From the NCBI GenBank assembly GCA_964567685.1, contig CAZMNO010000007.1, positions 28,231 through 92,230 on the forward strand: a DNA stretch of 64,000 nt, given 5' to 3'. Positions within the stretch are counted from its first letter, which is position 1, and every line of letters starts with the position of its first letter. Of the stretch, positions 17,785-27,004 are shown piece after piece. The DNA is from UBA5972 sp964567685 (GTDB lineage: Bacteria; Pseudomonadota; Alphaproteobacteria; Rhodobacterales; Rhodobacteraceae). A program made the position numbers and the translations under genes. Below the pieces are notes generated by a model, which was not told the DNA's origin, did not search any database, and was given only the letters and a program-made list of their open reading frames with translations.

Positions 17785-19692
17785 TCATCCGCGATCATGG
17801 AAGAAGTCATGTATAGTTTCTGCCAGTGTGTCGGAAATACCCTCGACCGACTTGAGGTCAGAAAGGCCGGCACGACTGACCGCCTTGGCCGACCCGAAAT
17901 GCGCCAGCAAGGCACGTTTTCGCCCAGCCCCGACGCCCGGCACATCGTCAAGCGGTGTCGCCCCCACGGCCTTGCTGCGCTTGGCGCGATGGGCCCCAAT
18001 GGCAAAGCGATGCGCCTCATCGCGCAGGCGCTGAACGAAATAGAGCACCGGGTCGTTATGCCCCAGCGCAAACGGCCGTTGCCCGGTCCGGTGAAACTCC
18101 TCTTTGCCCGCATCCCGATCCAGCCCTTTGGCAACCCCGACAAACGGAACGTCGTTAACGCCAAGCTCCGCCATGATCTCAGCAACCGCAGAAACCTGCC
18201 CGGCCCCACCATCGATCAGCAGAAGATCAGGCCAGTTATCGCTCTTCCGGTCTGGGTCCTCTTTCAACAGGCGTTTGAAACGGCGTGACAGCACCTCTTT
18301 CATCATGCCGAAATCATCCCCCGGCGTCAGCGTCTCATCCTTGATGTTGAATTTCCGATAGGCCGATTTCAGATACCCCTCGCGCCCCGCAACGATCATG
18401 CCACCAACCGCATTGGTGCCCTGAATATGCGAGTTATCGTAAACCTCGATCCTTTCCGGCGGCGCATCCAGATCCAGCGCATCGGCCAGCCCGGCCAGCA
18501 GTTTTGCCTGCGCCGTAGTTTCCGCCAGCCGCCGACCCAGCGATTCACGCGCGTTGCGATAGGCGTTTTCGATCAGCTCGGCCTTTTCGCCGCGCTTTGG
18601 AACCAGCAATTCAACCTTACGGCCAAGCTTGTCGCTGAGCGCTGTCTGCATCAGATCGGAATTTTCGATCTCATGTGACAGCAGAATCATCCTTGGCGGC
18701 GGTCGGTTTGAATAGAACTGCCCGAGAAAAGCCTCCAAAAGCTCTGCCGTTTCCGCCCCCGACCCGGTGCGCGGGAAATAGGCGCGGTTGCCCCAGTTCT
18801 GATTGACGCGAATGAAAAACACCTGCACACAGGCCTGCCCGCCCTCCTGATGCACCGCAACGATATCGGCCTCGGTCACACCCGCCGGGTTGATCCCTTG
18901 CGCTGACTGAACTTGCGTGAGGGCGCGAATGCGGTCGCGCAGGGCTGCGGCGCGTTCAAATTCCAGCGCCGCACTGGCCTTTTCCATCTTTTCCGCGAGA
19001 TCAGCCTGAATATTCGTCGATCGCCCCGACAGAAACCGGGTCGCATCATCAACCAATGCGTCATAATCCGCTTCAGAAATCCGACCGACACAGGGGGCAG
19101 CACAGCGGGCAATCTGGTAAAGCAGGCAGGGTCGGCTGCGGGTCGAAAACATCGCATCCGTGCAATTTCTGAGCAAAAAGACCTTTTGCAGCTGATTGAG
19201 CGTCCGGTTCACCGCCATCGCCGAGGCGAAAGGCCCGTAATATTCCCCCTTCTCGCTGCGCTTGCCGCGATGTTTCTTGATCTGCGGAAAGGCGTGTTCA
19301 CGCGAAACCAGAATATTCGGGAAGCTTTTGTCATCCCGCAGTAGCACATTATAGCGCGGCTTCAGTTGCTTGATCAGATTTTGCTCCAGCAACAATGCTT
19401 CGGTCTCTGTCTTTGTGGTCAGAAACATCATTGAGGCCGTGGCCGAAATCATCCGGCCGATCCGGGCCGAATGCCCCGTGGCTTTGGCATAGGACGAAAC
19501 CCGCTTTTTCAGGTTGCGGGCTTTGCCGACATAAAGCACCGCCCCCTTCTCATCGAGCATTCTGTAGACACCGGGCGAATTATCTAGCGTTTTGAGATAG
19601 GACTGGATGCAGCGATAACCCAGAGGTCGCGCGCCCTCTTTCAGGATGCGTCCCTCTTCTTCATAGGCCGGGTTGTCGTGGGTCTGGCTCAT
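17785..19692 (-). CDS. uvrC: Excinuclease ABC subunit C
   Basis: This 635-residue nuclease makes both incisions in nucleotide excision repair. The GIY-YIG domain (SPGVYRMLD, LYVGKARNLKKRV) is at about residues 30-110, and a UVR helix with EFERAAALRDRI is near 215-230. The RNase H-like endonuclease part contains IEVYDNSHIQGT and LLLIDGGAGQ, and a helix-hairpin-helix pair closes the protein. The ATG at 19692 gives the usual alphaproteobacterial length; the frame stays open about 56 codons further upstream, but that stretch is AT-rich, lacks family similarity and holds promoter-like sequence. Confidence 0.95.
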   Translation of the reverse strand: MSQTHDNPAYEEEGRILKEGARPLGYRCIQSYLKTLDNSPGVYRMLDEKGAVLYVGKARNLKKRVSSYAKATGHSARIGRMISATASMMFLTTKTETEALLLEQNLIKQLKPRYNVLLRDDKSFPNILVSREHAFPQIKKHRGKRSEKGEYYGPFASAMAVNRTLNQLQKVFLLRNCTDAMFSTRSRPCLLYQIARCAAPCVGRISEADYDALVDDATRFLSGRSTNIQADLAEKMEKASAALEFERAAALRDRIRALTQVQSAQGINPAGVTEADIVAVHQEGGQACVQVFFIRVNQNWGNRAYFPRTGSGAETAELLEAFLGQFYSNRPPPRMILLSHEIENSDLMQTALSDKLGRKVELLVPKRGEKAELIENAYRNARESLGRRLAETTAQAKLLAGLADALDLDAPPERIEVYDNSHIQGTNAVGGMIVAGREGYLKSAYRKFNIKDETLTPGDDFGMMKEVLSRRFKRLLKEDPDRKSDNWPDLLLIDGGAGQVSAVAEIMAELGVNDVPFVGVAKGLDRDAGKEEFHRTGQRPFALGHNDPVLYFVQRLRDEAHRFAIGAHRAKRSKAVGATPLDDVPGVGAGRKRALLAHFGSAKAVSRAGLSDLKSVEGISDTLAETIHDFFHDRG

Positions 19693-20004
19693 CGGGTCAC
19701 TTATAGGTGATTCTCGGTTGCTGTTCTTCAAATAGTCATCAATATCAAGGAAAAACCTGTCCACGAATCCTGTGGATAAGTCTGAGGAAAAATCAAGCGA
19801 GTCAGGGTTTTCTTGTTTGATAGAGGGGATTTCATCGCTTTGCCTATTTTTTAGGCACAATTATAAGCCGTTGATAATAAACACGATTTTTTACGTATTT
19901 GGCCAAATTCTTGATTTCATTAACTAAATTGTGATCGCTCGGTCAAATTCGGCTTGCGGGTGGAAAAACAGCGTCACCCTTCACCGCAACATGCCCGGAA
20001 CATT
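19693..20004. other. AT-rich intergenic region upstream of uvrC
   Basis: The 312-bp gap between uvrC and the reductase gene is markedly AT-rich between 19800 and 19940. On the minus strand a TATAAT hexamer (19860-19865) could be a -10 element for uvrC, leaving a leader of about 160 nt; no convincing -35 was seen. A TGCCTA/TAGGCA hairpin with a T-rich loop occupies 19841-19857. A consensus DnaA box (TTATCCACA on the minus strand) is at 19771-19779. No gene is seen. Confidence 0.5.
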
Positions 20005-20790
20005 CTATTCAATCCCCAGTACATCGGGGGTTCGCCAGCTCAGATGTTGGCCACCATCAATGCACAAAAGCTGGCCAGTCAGGGCCGGTGAATTGAGAAT
20101 AAAACTCATCGCAGCAACGATATCTTCCGGGCTACTGCCCCGTTCCAGAACGGTATTTTTTCGCTGTGCTGCGAAATGCGCAGGTGATTGCCGGGCACCC
20201 TGCATGGTCGGTCCGGGTCCAATGGCATTGATGCGGATTTGCGGTGCGAGGGCCCGCGCAGCCGTCTGAGTGAACGCCCAAAGCCCCATCTTGGCGATCG
20301 TGTAACTCATGAATTCGGGTGTCAGTTTACGCACCCGCTGATCGATCATGTTGATCACACAAGCGCTTGCCAGAGGCTCGCCATTCGCATCGGTCGCTAC
20401 CGGAGGGGCTTGCCGCGCGAACGCCTGTGTCAGGACAAAAGGTGCGCGCAGATTGCTTTCCACGTGCCGGTCCCAGCTTTCACGGGTGGCCGTATCAAGC
20501 GTGTCATACTCAAAGATCGATGCGTTGTTGATCAGCACTGTCAGCGGTTTGCCCAGTGCATTGGCTGCATTCCCTACCAGCGCTGAAGATTGTTCCTCAT
20601 CCAGCAGATCCGCCTGTAGCGTCACAACCCTGGCCCCAAGTGCTTCGATTTCCGCAGCCGTCTCCCGTGCCTCGTCATCCGCCCCGACGTAATGAAGCGC
20701 AATATCATAGCCGCTTTCAGCCAGTTCAAGCGCCATTGCCCGCCCCAATCGGCGCGCGCCTCCGGTAACCAAAGCTGTACCTGCACTCAT
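20005..20790 (-). CDS. SDR family oxidoreductase, FolM/pteridine reductase-like
   Basis: This 261-residue short-chain reductase has the nucleotide motif TGGARRLG (residues 9-16). This fits the TGX3RXG form typical of pteridine reductases and FolM (dihydromonapterin reductase) rather than the common TGX3GXG. The NNAS motif and catalytic SYTIAK (Tyr-x3-Lys) are intact, and the C-terminal LCIDGG segment is standard. It may reduce pterins using NADPH; folK is also in this window but far away. It lies upstream of uvrC on the same strand with a 312-bp gap. Confidence 0.87.
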   Translation of the reverse strand: MSAGTALVTGGARRLGRAMALELAESGYDIALHYVGADDEARETAAEIEALGARVVTLQADLLDEEQSSALVGNAANALGKPLTVLINNASIFEYDTLDTATRESWDRHVESNLRAPFVLTQAFARQAPPVATDANGEPLASACVINMIDQRVRKLTPEFMSYTIAKMGLWAFTQTAARALAPQIRINAIGPGPTMQGARQSPAHFAAQRKNTVLERGSSPEDIVAAMSFILNSPALTGQLLCIDGGQHLSWRTPDVLGIE

Positions 20791-20805
20791 TTATCCGCTC
20801 CCAGA

Positions 20806-21759
20806 TCAGCTCAGCAGAATGACCAGATAGGTCGCATAAAATACCGTCAGCACCGCCCCCCAAAGGCGTGTGATATTCAGGTGCCCAAAGACAAACGGCA
20901 CGATCAACAGCGCTGAAGCCAGCATTACCCAAAGGTCAAACTCTAATATCCCTTGTGGTACGGCCAAGGGGCCAAAAAAGCTGGTGATGCCCATGATCCC
21001 CAGAAGGTTGAACATGTTCGACCCGATGGCATTACCAATCGCCACATCGCCATGTTTGCGCAAGGCTGCCATGATGGTGGTGGCCAGTTCCGGCAGCGAG
21101 GTGCCAAAGGCGACCAGTGTCAGGCCGATAACCGCTTCGCTTACGCCCATGATGCGCGCAATGCCGAGCGAACCGTCGATCAGTAGCTGTGCGCCCAATG
21201 GCAAGCCAATCAACCCGAGCACAATATAAAGCGCGATTTTCCACCCCGGCATAGCTGGGTCGGCTTCTTCGATATCCTCAAGCTCGCCGATGGGTTCGCA
21301 ATTGTTGTTGCGCCGGTGGCGCTGTGCCGACAGAAAACTTTCGGTCAGCATGGCCGCCATCAGTGCCGACAGGATCACACCGTGCCAGAACCCAAGGGGG
21401 CCAAGAAAGCAGAGTGCGATGAAAACCACCGTGGCGCCCAGCATGAACCCATAGGTCTTGCGGCTGTCGCATTTTGACGAGTTTATACCGGCGATCAGGG
21501 CCGGGATGCCGAGAACCATCAGAATATTTGCAGTGTTCGAACCAACTACATTGCCAATCGCAAGCCCCGGCGCACCTCTCAGCGCTGCCTTGATCGCAAT
21601 CAGCAGTTCTGGGGCCGAGGTGCCGAAGGCCACGATCGTCAGGCTGATGATCAGCGCCGGCACTCCCAGCCGCAGGCCCAGATTGACCGCGCCGCGCACC
21701 AGTGAATCACCGGCCAGAAGCAGGATTAAAAGACCCGTCGCTGCAAAAACGATATGCAT
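20806..21759 (-). CDS. Calcium/sodium antiporter family protein
   Basis: This 317-residue inner-membrane protein is of the YrbG/CaCA family, with ten or so helices in two inverted halves. Each half carries the ion-binding alpha-repeat: VAFGTSAPEL followed by GNVVGSNTAN in the first, and VAFGTSLPEL followed by GNAIGSNMFN in the second. A charged cytoplasmic loop rich in Asp/Glu (EDIEEADP) lies between them. It is 15 bp from the reductase gene, probably in one transcript. Confidence 0.92.
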   Translation of the reverse strand: MHIVFAATGLLILLLAGDSLVRGAVNLGLRLGVPALIISLTIVAFGTSAPELLIAIKAALRGAPGLAIGNVVGSNTANILMVLGIPALIAGINSSKCDSRKTYGFMLGATVVFIALCFLGPLGFWHGVILSALMAAMLTESFLSAQRHRRNNNCEPIGELEDIEEADPAMPGWKIALYIVLGLIGLPLGAQLLIDGSLGIARIMGVSEAVIGLTLVAFGTSLPELATTIMAALRKHGDVAIGNAIGSNMFNLLGIMGITSFFGPLAVPQGILEFDLWVMLASALLIVPFVFGHLNITRLWGAVLTVFYATYLVILLS

Positions 21760-21786
21760 GGGTTAACCTGCCCTCATCCGGAAAAC

Positions 21787-21972
21787 CTACCCCTGCTTTT
21801 CACAGGCGCAGGGGCCTTTGCCCAGAATATAGCTACCGCATTGGGGGCATTTTTTTGCATCTGTCACTTTATTGCGCTTCAGCGGGTTCTTGATTTTCGG
21901 TGCGCGGAGCCGCCCGAACATCGCCAGCACGACCATGCCGATCAGAAACAGAAAGACGATTTTTATAACCAT
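21787..21972 (-). CDS. Small membrane protein with zinc-ribbon-like tail
   Basis: This 61-residue protein has one N-terminal membrane helix (about residues 3-19) followed by a basic linker and a CPQCGSYILGKGPCAC tail. The four cysteines are spaced like a zinc ribbon. It sits 2 bp after the S49 peptidase gene, so it is almost certainly cotranscribed with it. I recall similar short proteins in other Rhodobacterales; the function is unknown. Confidence 0.82.
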   Translation of the reverse strand: MVIKIVFLFLIGMVVLAMFGRLRAPKIKNPLKRNKVTDAKKCPQCGSYILGKGPCACEKQG

Positions 21973-21974
21973 GC

Positions 21975-22781
21975 CTAAAGCCCGAACTGCGCCCAGAGCG
22001 CCCTGTCTTCAACTGCGTTCAGCGCGTCGCTGGTGATCGAGGTGCTAAACCGGCGCAAAAAGGATTTCTTTTTGCCATGCACGGAAAACCGGGTCTTGTC
22101 ACCAAACAGCTCTTTCATTTTCGGCACCACATGACCGATCCCGTCAGCCAACCCGACCTCAACCGCCTTTTCACCAATCCAGATTTCGCCCGTGAACAAA
22201 TCGTCGTTGGTTGCCAGCTTGTCGCCTCGCCGCGCAGTCACCTGCTGAATGAACGCATCATGGATCTGTTTTTGCAGCGCCTTGAGCCGTTTCACATCGG
22301 CCGGTCGTTCCGCCCTGAACGGATCCAGCATGGATTTATCCTTGCCGGCCGTATGGACACGCCGCTCAATTCCCTGCTTTTCCAGAAACTGGTTAAACCC
22401 GAAAGAGGCCGAGATCACCCCTATCGAACCGACAATTGAGGATTGGTCCACGTAAATCTCGTCAGCACAGCTTGCTAGCCAGTAACCGCCAGAAGCCGCA
22501 ACATCCTCGACAAAAGCATATACCGGAATTTCTTTTTCGTCGGCCAGCCGTCGCACCCGCGCCGCTATAAGCGATGATTGCACCGGCGAACCGCCGGGAG
22601 AATTGATCACCAGCGCCACCGCTTTCGGCTTACCACGACTAAAGGCGCGCTCGATCGGCTCGGCCACCCCTTCGTCGTTCAGATTACCAGCACCAAACCG
22701 ACCGCCGCTGGCGATGGTTCCCGTAAGCCGAACCACATTAACCAGCGGATCGGATTTAATAAAAGGCAGCCGAATTCTCAT
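21975..22781 (-). CDS. S49 family signal peptide peptidase (SppA/SohB-like)
   Basis: This 268-residue serine protease is of the SppA type with a Ser-Lys dyad. Ser97 lies in VAASGGYW and Lys149 in AGKDKS, a 52-residue spacing equal to that in Bacillus SppA. It also has NSPGGSP (residues 60-66) and GSIGVISA. There is no obvious N-terminal membrane helix, unlike most SppA proteins, so it may be cytoplasmic or peripheral. The ATG at 22781 gives a start matching relatives; the frame extends 12 residues further without a good start. Confidence 0.9.
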   Translation of the reverse strand: MRIRLPFIKSDPLVNVVRLTGTIASGGRFGAGNLNDEGVAEPIERAFSRGKPKAVALVINSPGGSPVQSSLIAARVRRLADEKEIPVYAFVEDVAASGGYWLASCADEIYVDQSSIVGSIGVISASFGFNQFLEKQGIERRVHTAGKDKSMLDPFRAERPADVKRLKALQKQIHDAFIQQVTARRGDKLATNDDLFTGEIWIGEKAVEVGLADGIGHVVPKMKELFGDKTRFSVHGKKKSFLRRFSTSITSDALNAVEDRALWAQFGL

Positions 22782-22850
22782 AGAAACGGACTTAGGCGCT
22801 GAGGCGCGCAAGAACAAGGTGAAAGGCAGCCTGGCGCTCGAACAATTCGA

Positions 22851-23105
22851 TCAGCTTTGCCAGCGCTCCAGCCTGGGAATACCGCGGGTAAACAGCCAGG
22901 CCAGCGGGCGGCTCATACCTTGTTTCTTTATCTGCTCGATGCAGAAATCCTGCATCTCACGCGCGGTGAATTCCGGGTTAAAGAATTCACCATCCTCATA
23001 GCACAGCGAACAATAGGCATCACTTTTGCTGCCATCTGCTTCAGTTCCACCACCTTTGGGATCCTTTTTCATCGGCATTCCGCAGCTTTGACAAAACTTC
23101 TGCAT
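22851..23105 (-). CDS. Putative zinc-ribbon domain protein
   Basis: This 84-residue protein begins KFCQSCGMPM and continues to YCSLCYEDGEF; these two CxxC pairs are the signature of the small putative zinc-ribbon family (Zn_ribbon_2 type). The remainder is helical and basic. The start at 23105 is fixed by a GGAGGGG ribosome-binding site 5 bp upstream; a 52-codon longer reading frame is rejected. The role is unknown. Confidence 0.85.
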   Translation of the reverse strand: MQKFCQSCGMPMKKDPKGGGTEADGSKSDAYCSLCYEDGEFFNPEFTAREMQDFCIEQIKKQGMSRPLAWLFTRGIPRLERWQS

Positions 23106-23366
23106 TATCCCCTCCATCAAATGATATTGGCGTCGGCCTAAGCTTAGCATGCGCGCAAGGTTTTGTGCCTGAGCCAGATCAAGCCAGCGCCCCAAATAAG
23201 TAGAGAAAGGAGTGAAAGGTTCTTTGCGTGCAATAAACGCGACGTTAAAGCCGATTTCCACGTCGATTTAGACCTACCAGTTTACCGGGGTTTTCAGTAA
23301 ATCGGGCGGGACGATTCGTTTTAACTGTTCCAGCATGTGGAACATCCAAGTCAGGAGAGACGTGAA

Positions 23367-24128
23367 ATGAAGGTGCTGGTGCCTGTCAAGCGCGTAATTG
23401 ACTATAACGTGAAAGTCCGCGTCAAAGCGGATGGCAGCGGTGTCGATCTCGCCAATGTGAAAATGTCGATGAATCCGTTCGACGAAATTGCCGTGGAAGA
23501 GGCGATCCGGATGAAGGAAGCCGGCAAAGCCGAAGAGATCATCGCGGTTTCAGTCGGGGTGAAGCAAAGCCAGGAAACCCTGCGCACAGCCCTGGCGATG
23601 GGTGCTGACCGTGCGATCCTGATTGAAGCGGCAGATGATGTGCACACCGATATCGAACCGCTCGCGGTTGCCAAGCTTCTGAAAGCCGTTGTCGATGAAG
23701 AAGCGCCGGGCATTGTCCTTTGTGGCAAACAGGCGATTGACAATGACATGAACGCAACCGGCCAGATGCTGTCGGCCCTTCTGGGCTGGTCGCAGGGCAC
23801 TTTCGCTTCTGAGGTCGATATTGACGGTGATTCCGCTCTGGTAACCCGCGAGGTTGATGGCGGTCTGCAGACGATCAAGGTAAAAATGCCGGCGATCATC
23901 ACGGTCGATCTGCGCCTCAATGAGCCGCGCTATGCCTCTTTGCCCAACATCATGAAGGCCAAGAAAAAGCCGCTCGATATCAAGACACCCGCCGATTACG
24001 GCGTCGATGTCAGCCCACGGCTTGAAATCACCACAACGGTTGAGCCGGCCGAACGCGCCGCCGGTATCCGCGTCGCAGACGTGGCCGAACTGGTTCAGAA
24101 ACTCAAAGACGAAGCGGGGGTAATCTGA
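23367..24128 (+). CDS. etfB: Electron transfer flavoprotein beta subunit
   Basis: This 253-residue subunit of the EtfAB heterodimer carries electrons from acyl-CoA dehydrogenases to ETF-ubiquinone oxidoreductase. It starts MKVLVPVKRVIDYNVKVRV and has the family signature near residue 160-180 (VTREVDGGLQTIKVKMPAIITVDL region). The start is supported by AGGAGA at 23353-23358, and its TGATG overlap with etfA couples their translation. It probably serves the methylsuccinyl-CoA dehydrogenase encoded about 11 kb downstream, among others. Confidence 0.97.
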   Translation: MKVLVPVKRVIDYNVKVRVKADGSGVDLANVKMSMNPFDEIAVEEAIRMKEAGKAEEIIAVSVGVKQSQETLRTALAMGADRAILIEAADDVHTDIEPLAVAKLLKAVVDEEAPGIVLCGKQAIDNDMNATGQMLSALLGWSQGTFASEVDIDGDSALVTREVDGGLQTIKVKMPAIITVDLRLNEPRYASLPNIMKAKKKPLDIKTPADYGVDVSPRLEITTTVEPAERAAGIRVADVAELVQKLKDEAGVI

Positions 24129-25054
24129 TGGCTGTTCTTCTTATAGCTGAAGTCACCGATGGCGAACTGGCGATGGACGCCACTGCCAAGGCAATGACTG
24201 CCGCCAAAGCGTTGGGCGATGTGACCGTGCTTTGCGCCGGTGCAAATGCTTCGGCAGCAGCCGAAGCCGCAACCAAAATCGATGGCGCCGCCAAAGTGCT
24301 GTGTGCCGAGGATGCCTCGCTGGGCCACCGCCTTGCCGAACCGACTGCGGCACTGGTTGTCTCGCTTGCTGGTGATTACGAGCATATCGTCGCCCCGGCA
24401 ACGACCGATGCAAAAAACGTCCTGCCGCGCATTGCGGCCCTTCTGGATGTGATGGTCATCTCCGACATTTCCGGCGTCGTTGACGGCAATACGTTTGAAC
24501 GCCCGATCTATGCCGGTAACGCCATTCAGACGGTGAAATCCTCAGATGCAACCAAAGTGGTCTCGATTCGCACCTCAACCTTCGATGCCGCTGGCGAAGG
24601 TGGCTCAGCTTCTGTTGAAAACATCTCCGCAGTTGCCAATCCGGGCCTTTCGGAATGGGTTGAAGACAAGGTTGCCGAAAGCGACCGTCCTGAACTCACC
24701 TCGGCCAAAATCGTCGTTTCCGGCGGTCGTGGCGTTGGTTCGGAAGAAAGCTTTGCCATCATCGAAGCCCTGGCCGACAAACTGGGCGCCGCCGTTGGGG
24801 CCTCGCGCGCTGCGGTTGACTCGGGCTATGCACCAAACGATTGGCAGGTTGGACAGACCGGTAAAGTGGTTGCTCCAGATCTTTACATCGCCTGCGGCAT
24901 TTCCGGTGCGATTCAGCACCTTGCCGGGATGAAAGACAGCAAGGTCATCGTCGCGATCAACAAGGACGAAGAAGCTCCGATCTTCCAGGTTGCTGACTAC
25001 GGCCTTGTTGCCGATCTCTTTGACGCGGTACCGGCGCTGACGGACGCGCTCTGA
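24128..25054 (+). CDS. etfA: Electron transfer flavoprotein alpha subunit
   Basis: This 308-residue FAD-carrying subunit of ETF has the C-terminal FAD-binding domain: VVSGGRGVGSEE near residue 200, then GASRAAVDSGYAPNDWQVGQTGK, YIACGISGAIQHLAGM and the closing VADYGLVADLF, all standard. It ends 15 bp before a clear hairpin terminator. Confidence 0.97.
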   Translation: MAVLLIAEVTDGELAMDATAKAMTAAKALGDVTVLCAGANASAAAEAATKIDGAAKVLCAEDASLGHRLAEPTAALVVSLAGDYEHIVAPATTDAKNVLPRIAALLDVMVISDISGVVDGNTFERPIYAGNAIQTVKSSDATKVVSIRTSTFDAAGEGGSASVENISAVANPGLSEWVEDKVAESDRPELTSAKIVVSGGRGVGSEESFAIIEALADKLGAAVGASRAAVDSGYAPNDWQVGQTGKVVAPDLYIACGISGAIQHLAGMKDSKVIVAINKDEEAPIFQVADYGLVADLFDAVPALTDAL

Positions 25055-25066
25055 TCCCAATGCAAA

Positions 25067-25102
25067 TCAAAAGGGGCTTGCCATCTTGGCAGGCCCTTTT
25101 TT
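25067..25102. terminator. Bidirectional intrinsic terminator after etfA
   Basis: An approximately 10-bp GC-rich stem (GGGGCTTGCC with GGCAGGCCCT) is flanked by A-rich sequence on the left and a run of six Ts on the right. The T-run abuts and overlaps the stop codon of the convergent DUF6473 gene, so it may serve both strands. Confidence 0.85.
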
Positions 25103-25937
25103 ATGCCATGCCGCGCAAAACCGGCTCAAGCTTGTCCGCGGCCAGAAAGTGAAAAGCCGGCCCCGGCAGCACCTTGGCCGCCACTTCCTCCCCCTCGCCA
25201 AAAACCATGCCTTCCGAGCCTGCTTCTATGATCTCGGGTGAGGCAATACACTCCACCACCTGAGTTACCAAAGGGCTGAGTTCATCAACCATCCGCTGAT
25301 CGACAAAAAGCGGATCACTGCCCAGACGCCCATCGATCACCTCTTCCGGGCCGTCCCCCGGCGGGTGCCCGGACATCCAGAACAGAACCGTCTTGCCCTC
25401 AATCATTTCAAGCAGTGATTTCATCCGGGCTGTCCAGGCGGCTTTGAGTTCATCCACAACAATCCCAAACCGTGCAATATCGGCACCCGCCAATGTTTCA
25501 AGCAAATGACGCGTATAATGTATCTTATCAAAATCAACATCTCTGAAAAGCGTGCGCAACATTTTTGATGGACGGATAAACCGGTCATTGCGCCGTGGAT
25601 GCACTGAATAGAACCGATTTGACAGATTATGCGCACCGGAGACCCCGATAATGGTCGCCCGCGCGCCAGCACAGGCCAACAGGATCGAGGGATCCTTCAG
25701 ATACATTTCCACCCCGGCATTCAGCGTGGCGAAATTCACGCACGGCATATCAAGCCGTTTTTGCAGAAGGCGGGTAAACGGCCTTTCAACGAACTTACCA
25801 TAAGTCTCGCTGGAGCCCAGAAAGACGAAATGCGGTCGCTTGAAATCCGGCCTCGGCCCTCTGAACAAGTTCTGCGATCTGCCATATCTGTAAAGACAAT
25901 AATTCAGCGAACCGTGTTTGATACGGTCATACATCAT
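25101..25937 (-). CDS. DUF6473 family protein (SGNH-hydrolase-like)
   Basis: This 278-residue protein matches, from memory, the DUF6473 family. It has YGRSQNLFRGPRP near the N-terminus, LGSSETYGKFV (residues 40-50), SNRFYSVHPRRNDRF near 105-120, RHLLETL and ELKAAWTARM in the middle. The GSSE loop suggests an SGNH-like fold, but a catalytic role is unproved. It lies convergent to etfA and divergent from the 3-hydroxybutyryl-CoA dehydrogenase gene. Confidence 0.85.
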   Translation of the reverse strand: MMYDRIKHGSLNYCLYRYGRSQNLFRGPRPDFKRPHFVFLGSSETYGKFVERPFTRLLQKRLDMPCVNFATLNAGVEMYLKDPSILLACAGARATIIGVSGAHNLSNRFYSVHPRRNDRFIRPSKMLRTLFRDVDFDKIHYTRHLLETLAGADIARFGIVVDELKAAWTARMKSLLEMIEGKTVLFWMSGHPPGDGPEEVIDGRLGSDPLFVDQRMVDELSPLVTQVVECIASPEIIEAGSEGMVFGEGEEVAAKVLPGPAFHFLAADKLEPVLRGMA

Positions 25938-26042
25938 GGGACACCACCCTAATTTTCAACTCACCCGAAACCAGCGTGGCGCATAGGTCTTGCCAAAGTG
26001 CTAAAGCTAAAATTCGACCGGTTTTGTGCAGCGGAATATGGC

Positions 26043-26070
26043 TTGCCTTCGGTGAGGGACGAAGCATAGA
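26043..26070 (+). promoter_or_regulatory. Possible promoter for 3-hydroxybutyryl-CoA dehydrogenase
   Basis: TTGCCT (26043-26048) and CATAGA (26065-26070) are 16 bp apart and end 45 bp before the start codon. This is a weak match found by eye. Confidence 0.3.
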
Positions 26071-26115
26071 GTGCGCCAAATTTCCGGCCAGCGACTGGCC
26101 AGTCAAGGAGCAGGC

Positions 26116-26991
26116 ATGAGCATTTCCAAAGTGGGTATCGTCGGTGCAGGGCAAATGGGCAACGGCATTGCCCATGTGTTCGCATTGGCAGGATTTGACG
26201 TGCATCTGAATGATATTTCCGAAGATGCGCTGGTGGCGGCGATTGAAACGATCACAAAAAACATGGCCCGCCAGGTCGCCCGCGGCACCGTTACGCAAGA
26301 GGCAATGGATCAGGGTCTGAAACAGATCACCACCACCTCAACCCTGACCGACCTTGGCGCCAGTGATCTGATCATCGAAGCCGCGACCGAACGTGAGGCC
26401 ATCAAACAGGCGATTTTTGAAGACCTGATCCCGCATCTCAATCCTGAAACCATCCTGGCCTCAAACACTTCGTCAATATCAATCACCCGCCTTGCGTCCC
26501 GCACCGACCGCCCGGAAAAATTCATGGGCGTTCACTTCATGAACCCGGTGCCGCTGATGGAACTGGTCGAACTGATCCGGGGTATTGCCACGGACGAAGA
26601 GACCTATCAGAAACTGCATGAAGTTGTGTTGAAGATCGGCAAAGTCCCGACCGCAGCCGAAGATTTTCCCGCCTTTATCGTCAACCGCATCCTGATGCCG
26701 ATGATCAACGAGGCAATTTACACACTTTATGAGGGCATCGGATCAGTCAGAGGCATCGATACTTCGATGAAACTTGGCGCACACCACCCGATGGGCCCGC
26801 TGGAGCTTGCCGATTTTATCGGGCTCGATACTTGTCTTGCGATCATGAACGTCCTGCATGAGGGTCTGGCCGACACAAAATACCGCCCTTGCCCGCTTTT
26901 AACCAAATATGTCGAAGCTGGCTGGTACGGGCGAAAAACCGGACGCGGATTTTACGATTATCGGGGCGATGTTCCGGTGCCGACACGCTGA
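26116..26991 (+). CDS. 3-hydroxybutyryl-CoA dehydrogenase
   Basis: This 291-residue NAD(P)-dependent dehydrogenase interconverts acetoacetyl-CoA and 3-hydroxybutyryl-CoA. It has the Rossmann GAGQMGNGIA loop near residue 10, SNTSSISITRLA, GVHFMNPVPLMELVE (catalytic His in HFMNP) and the C-terminal dimerisation domain with GAHHPMGPLELADFIGLD and GWYGRKTGRGFYDY. AAGGAG at 26105-26110 fixes the start. The proximity to etfBA fits fatty-acid, PHB or ethylmalonyl-CoA metabolism. Confidence 0.95.
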   Translation: MSISKVGIVGAGQMGNGIAHVFALAGFDVHLNDISEDALVAAIETITKNMARQVARGTVTQEAMDQGLKQITTTSTLTDLGASDLIIEAATEREAIKQAIFEDLIPHLNPETILASNTSSISITRLASRTDRPEKFMGVHFMNPVPLMELVELIRGIATDEETYQKLHEVVLKIGKVPTAAEDFPAFIVNRILMPMINEAIYTLYEGIGSVRGIDTSMKLGAHHPMGPLELADFIGLDTCLAIMNVLHEGLADTKYRPCPLLTKYVEAGWYGRKTGRGFYDYRGDVPVPTR

Positions 26992-27004
26992 CCGGCGATC
27001 CTGT

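Noticed and set aside
19693..19860. Extended N-terminus of UvrC
   Set aside because: The upstream stretch begins at TTG, is AT-rich, and has no similarity to UvrC N-termini.
19693..20004. Replication origin
   Set aside because: Only one consensus DnaA box and no dnaA, parAB or repABC genes nearby.
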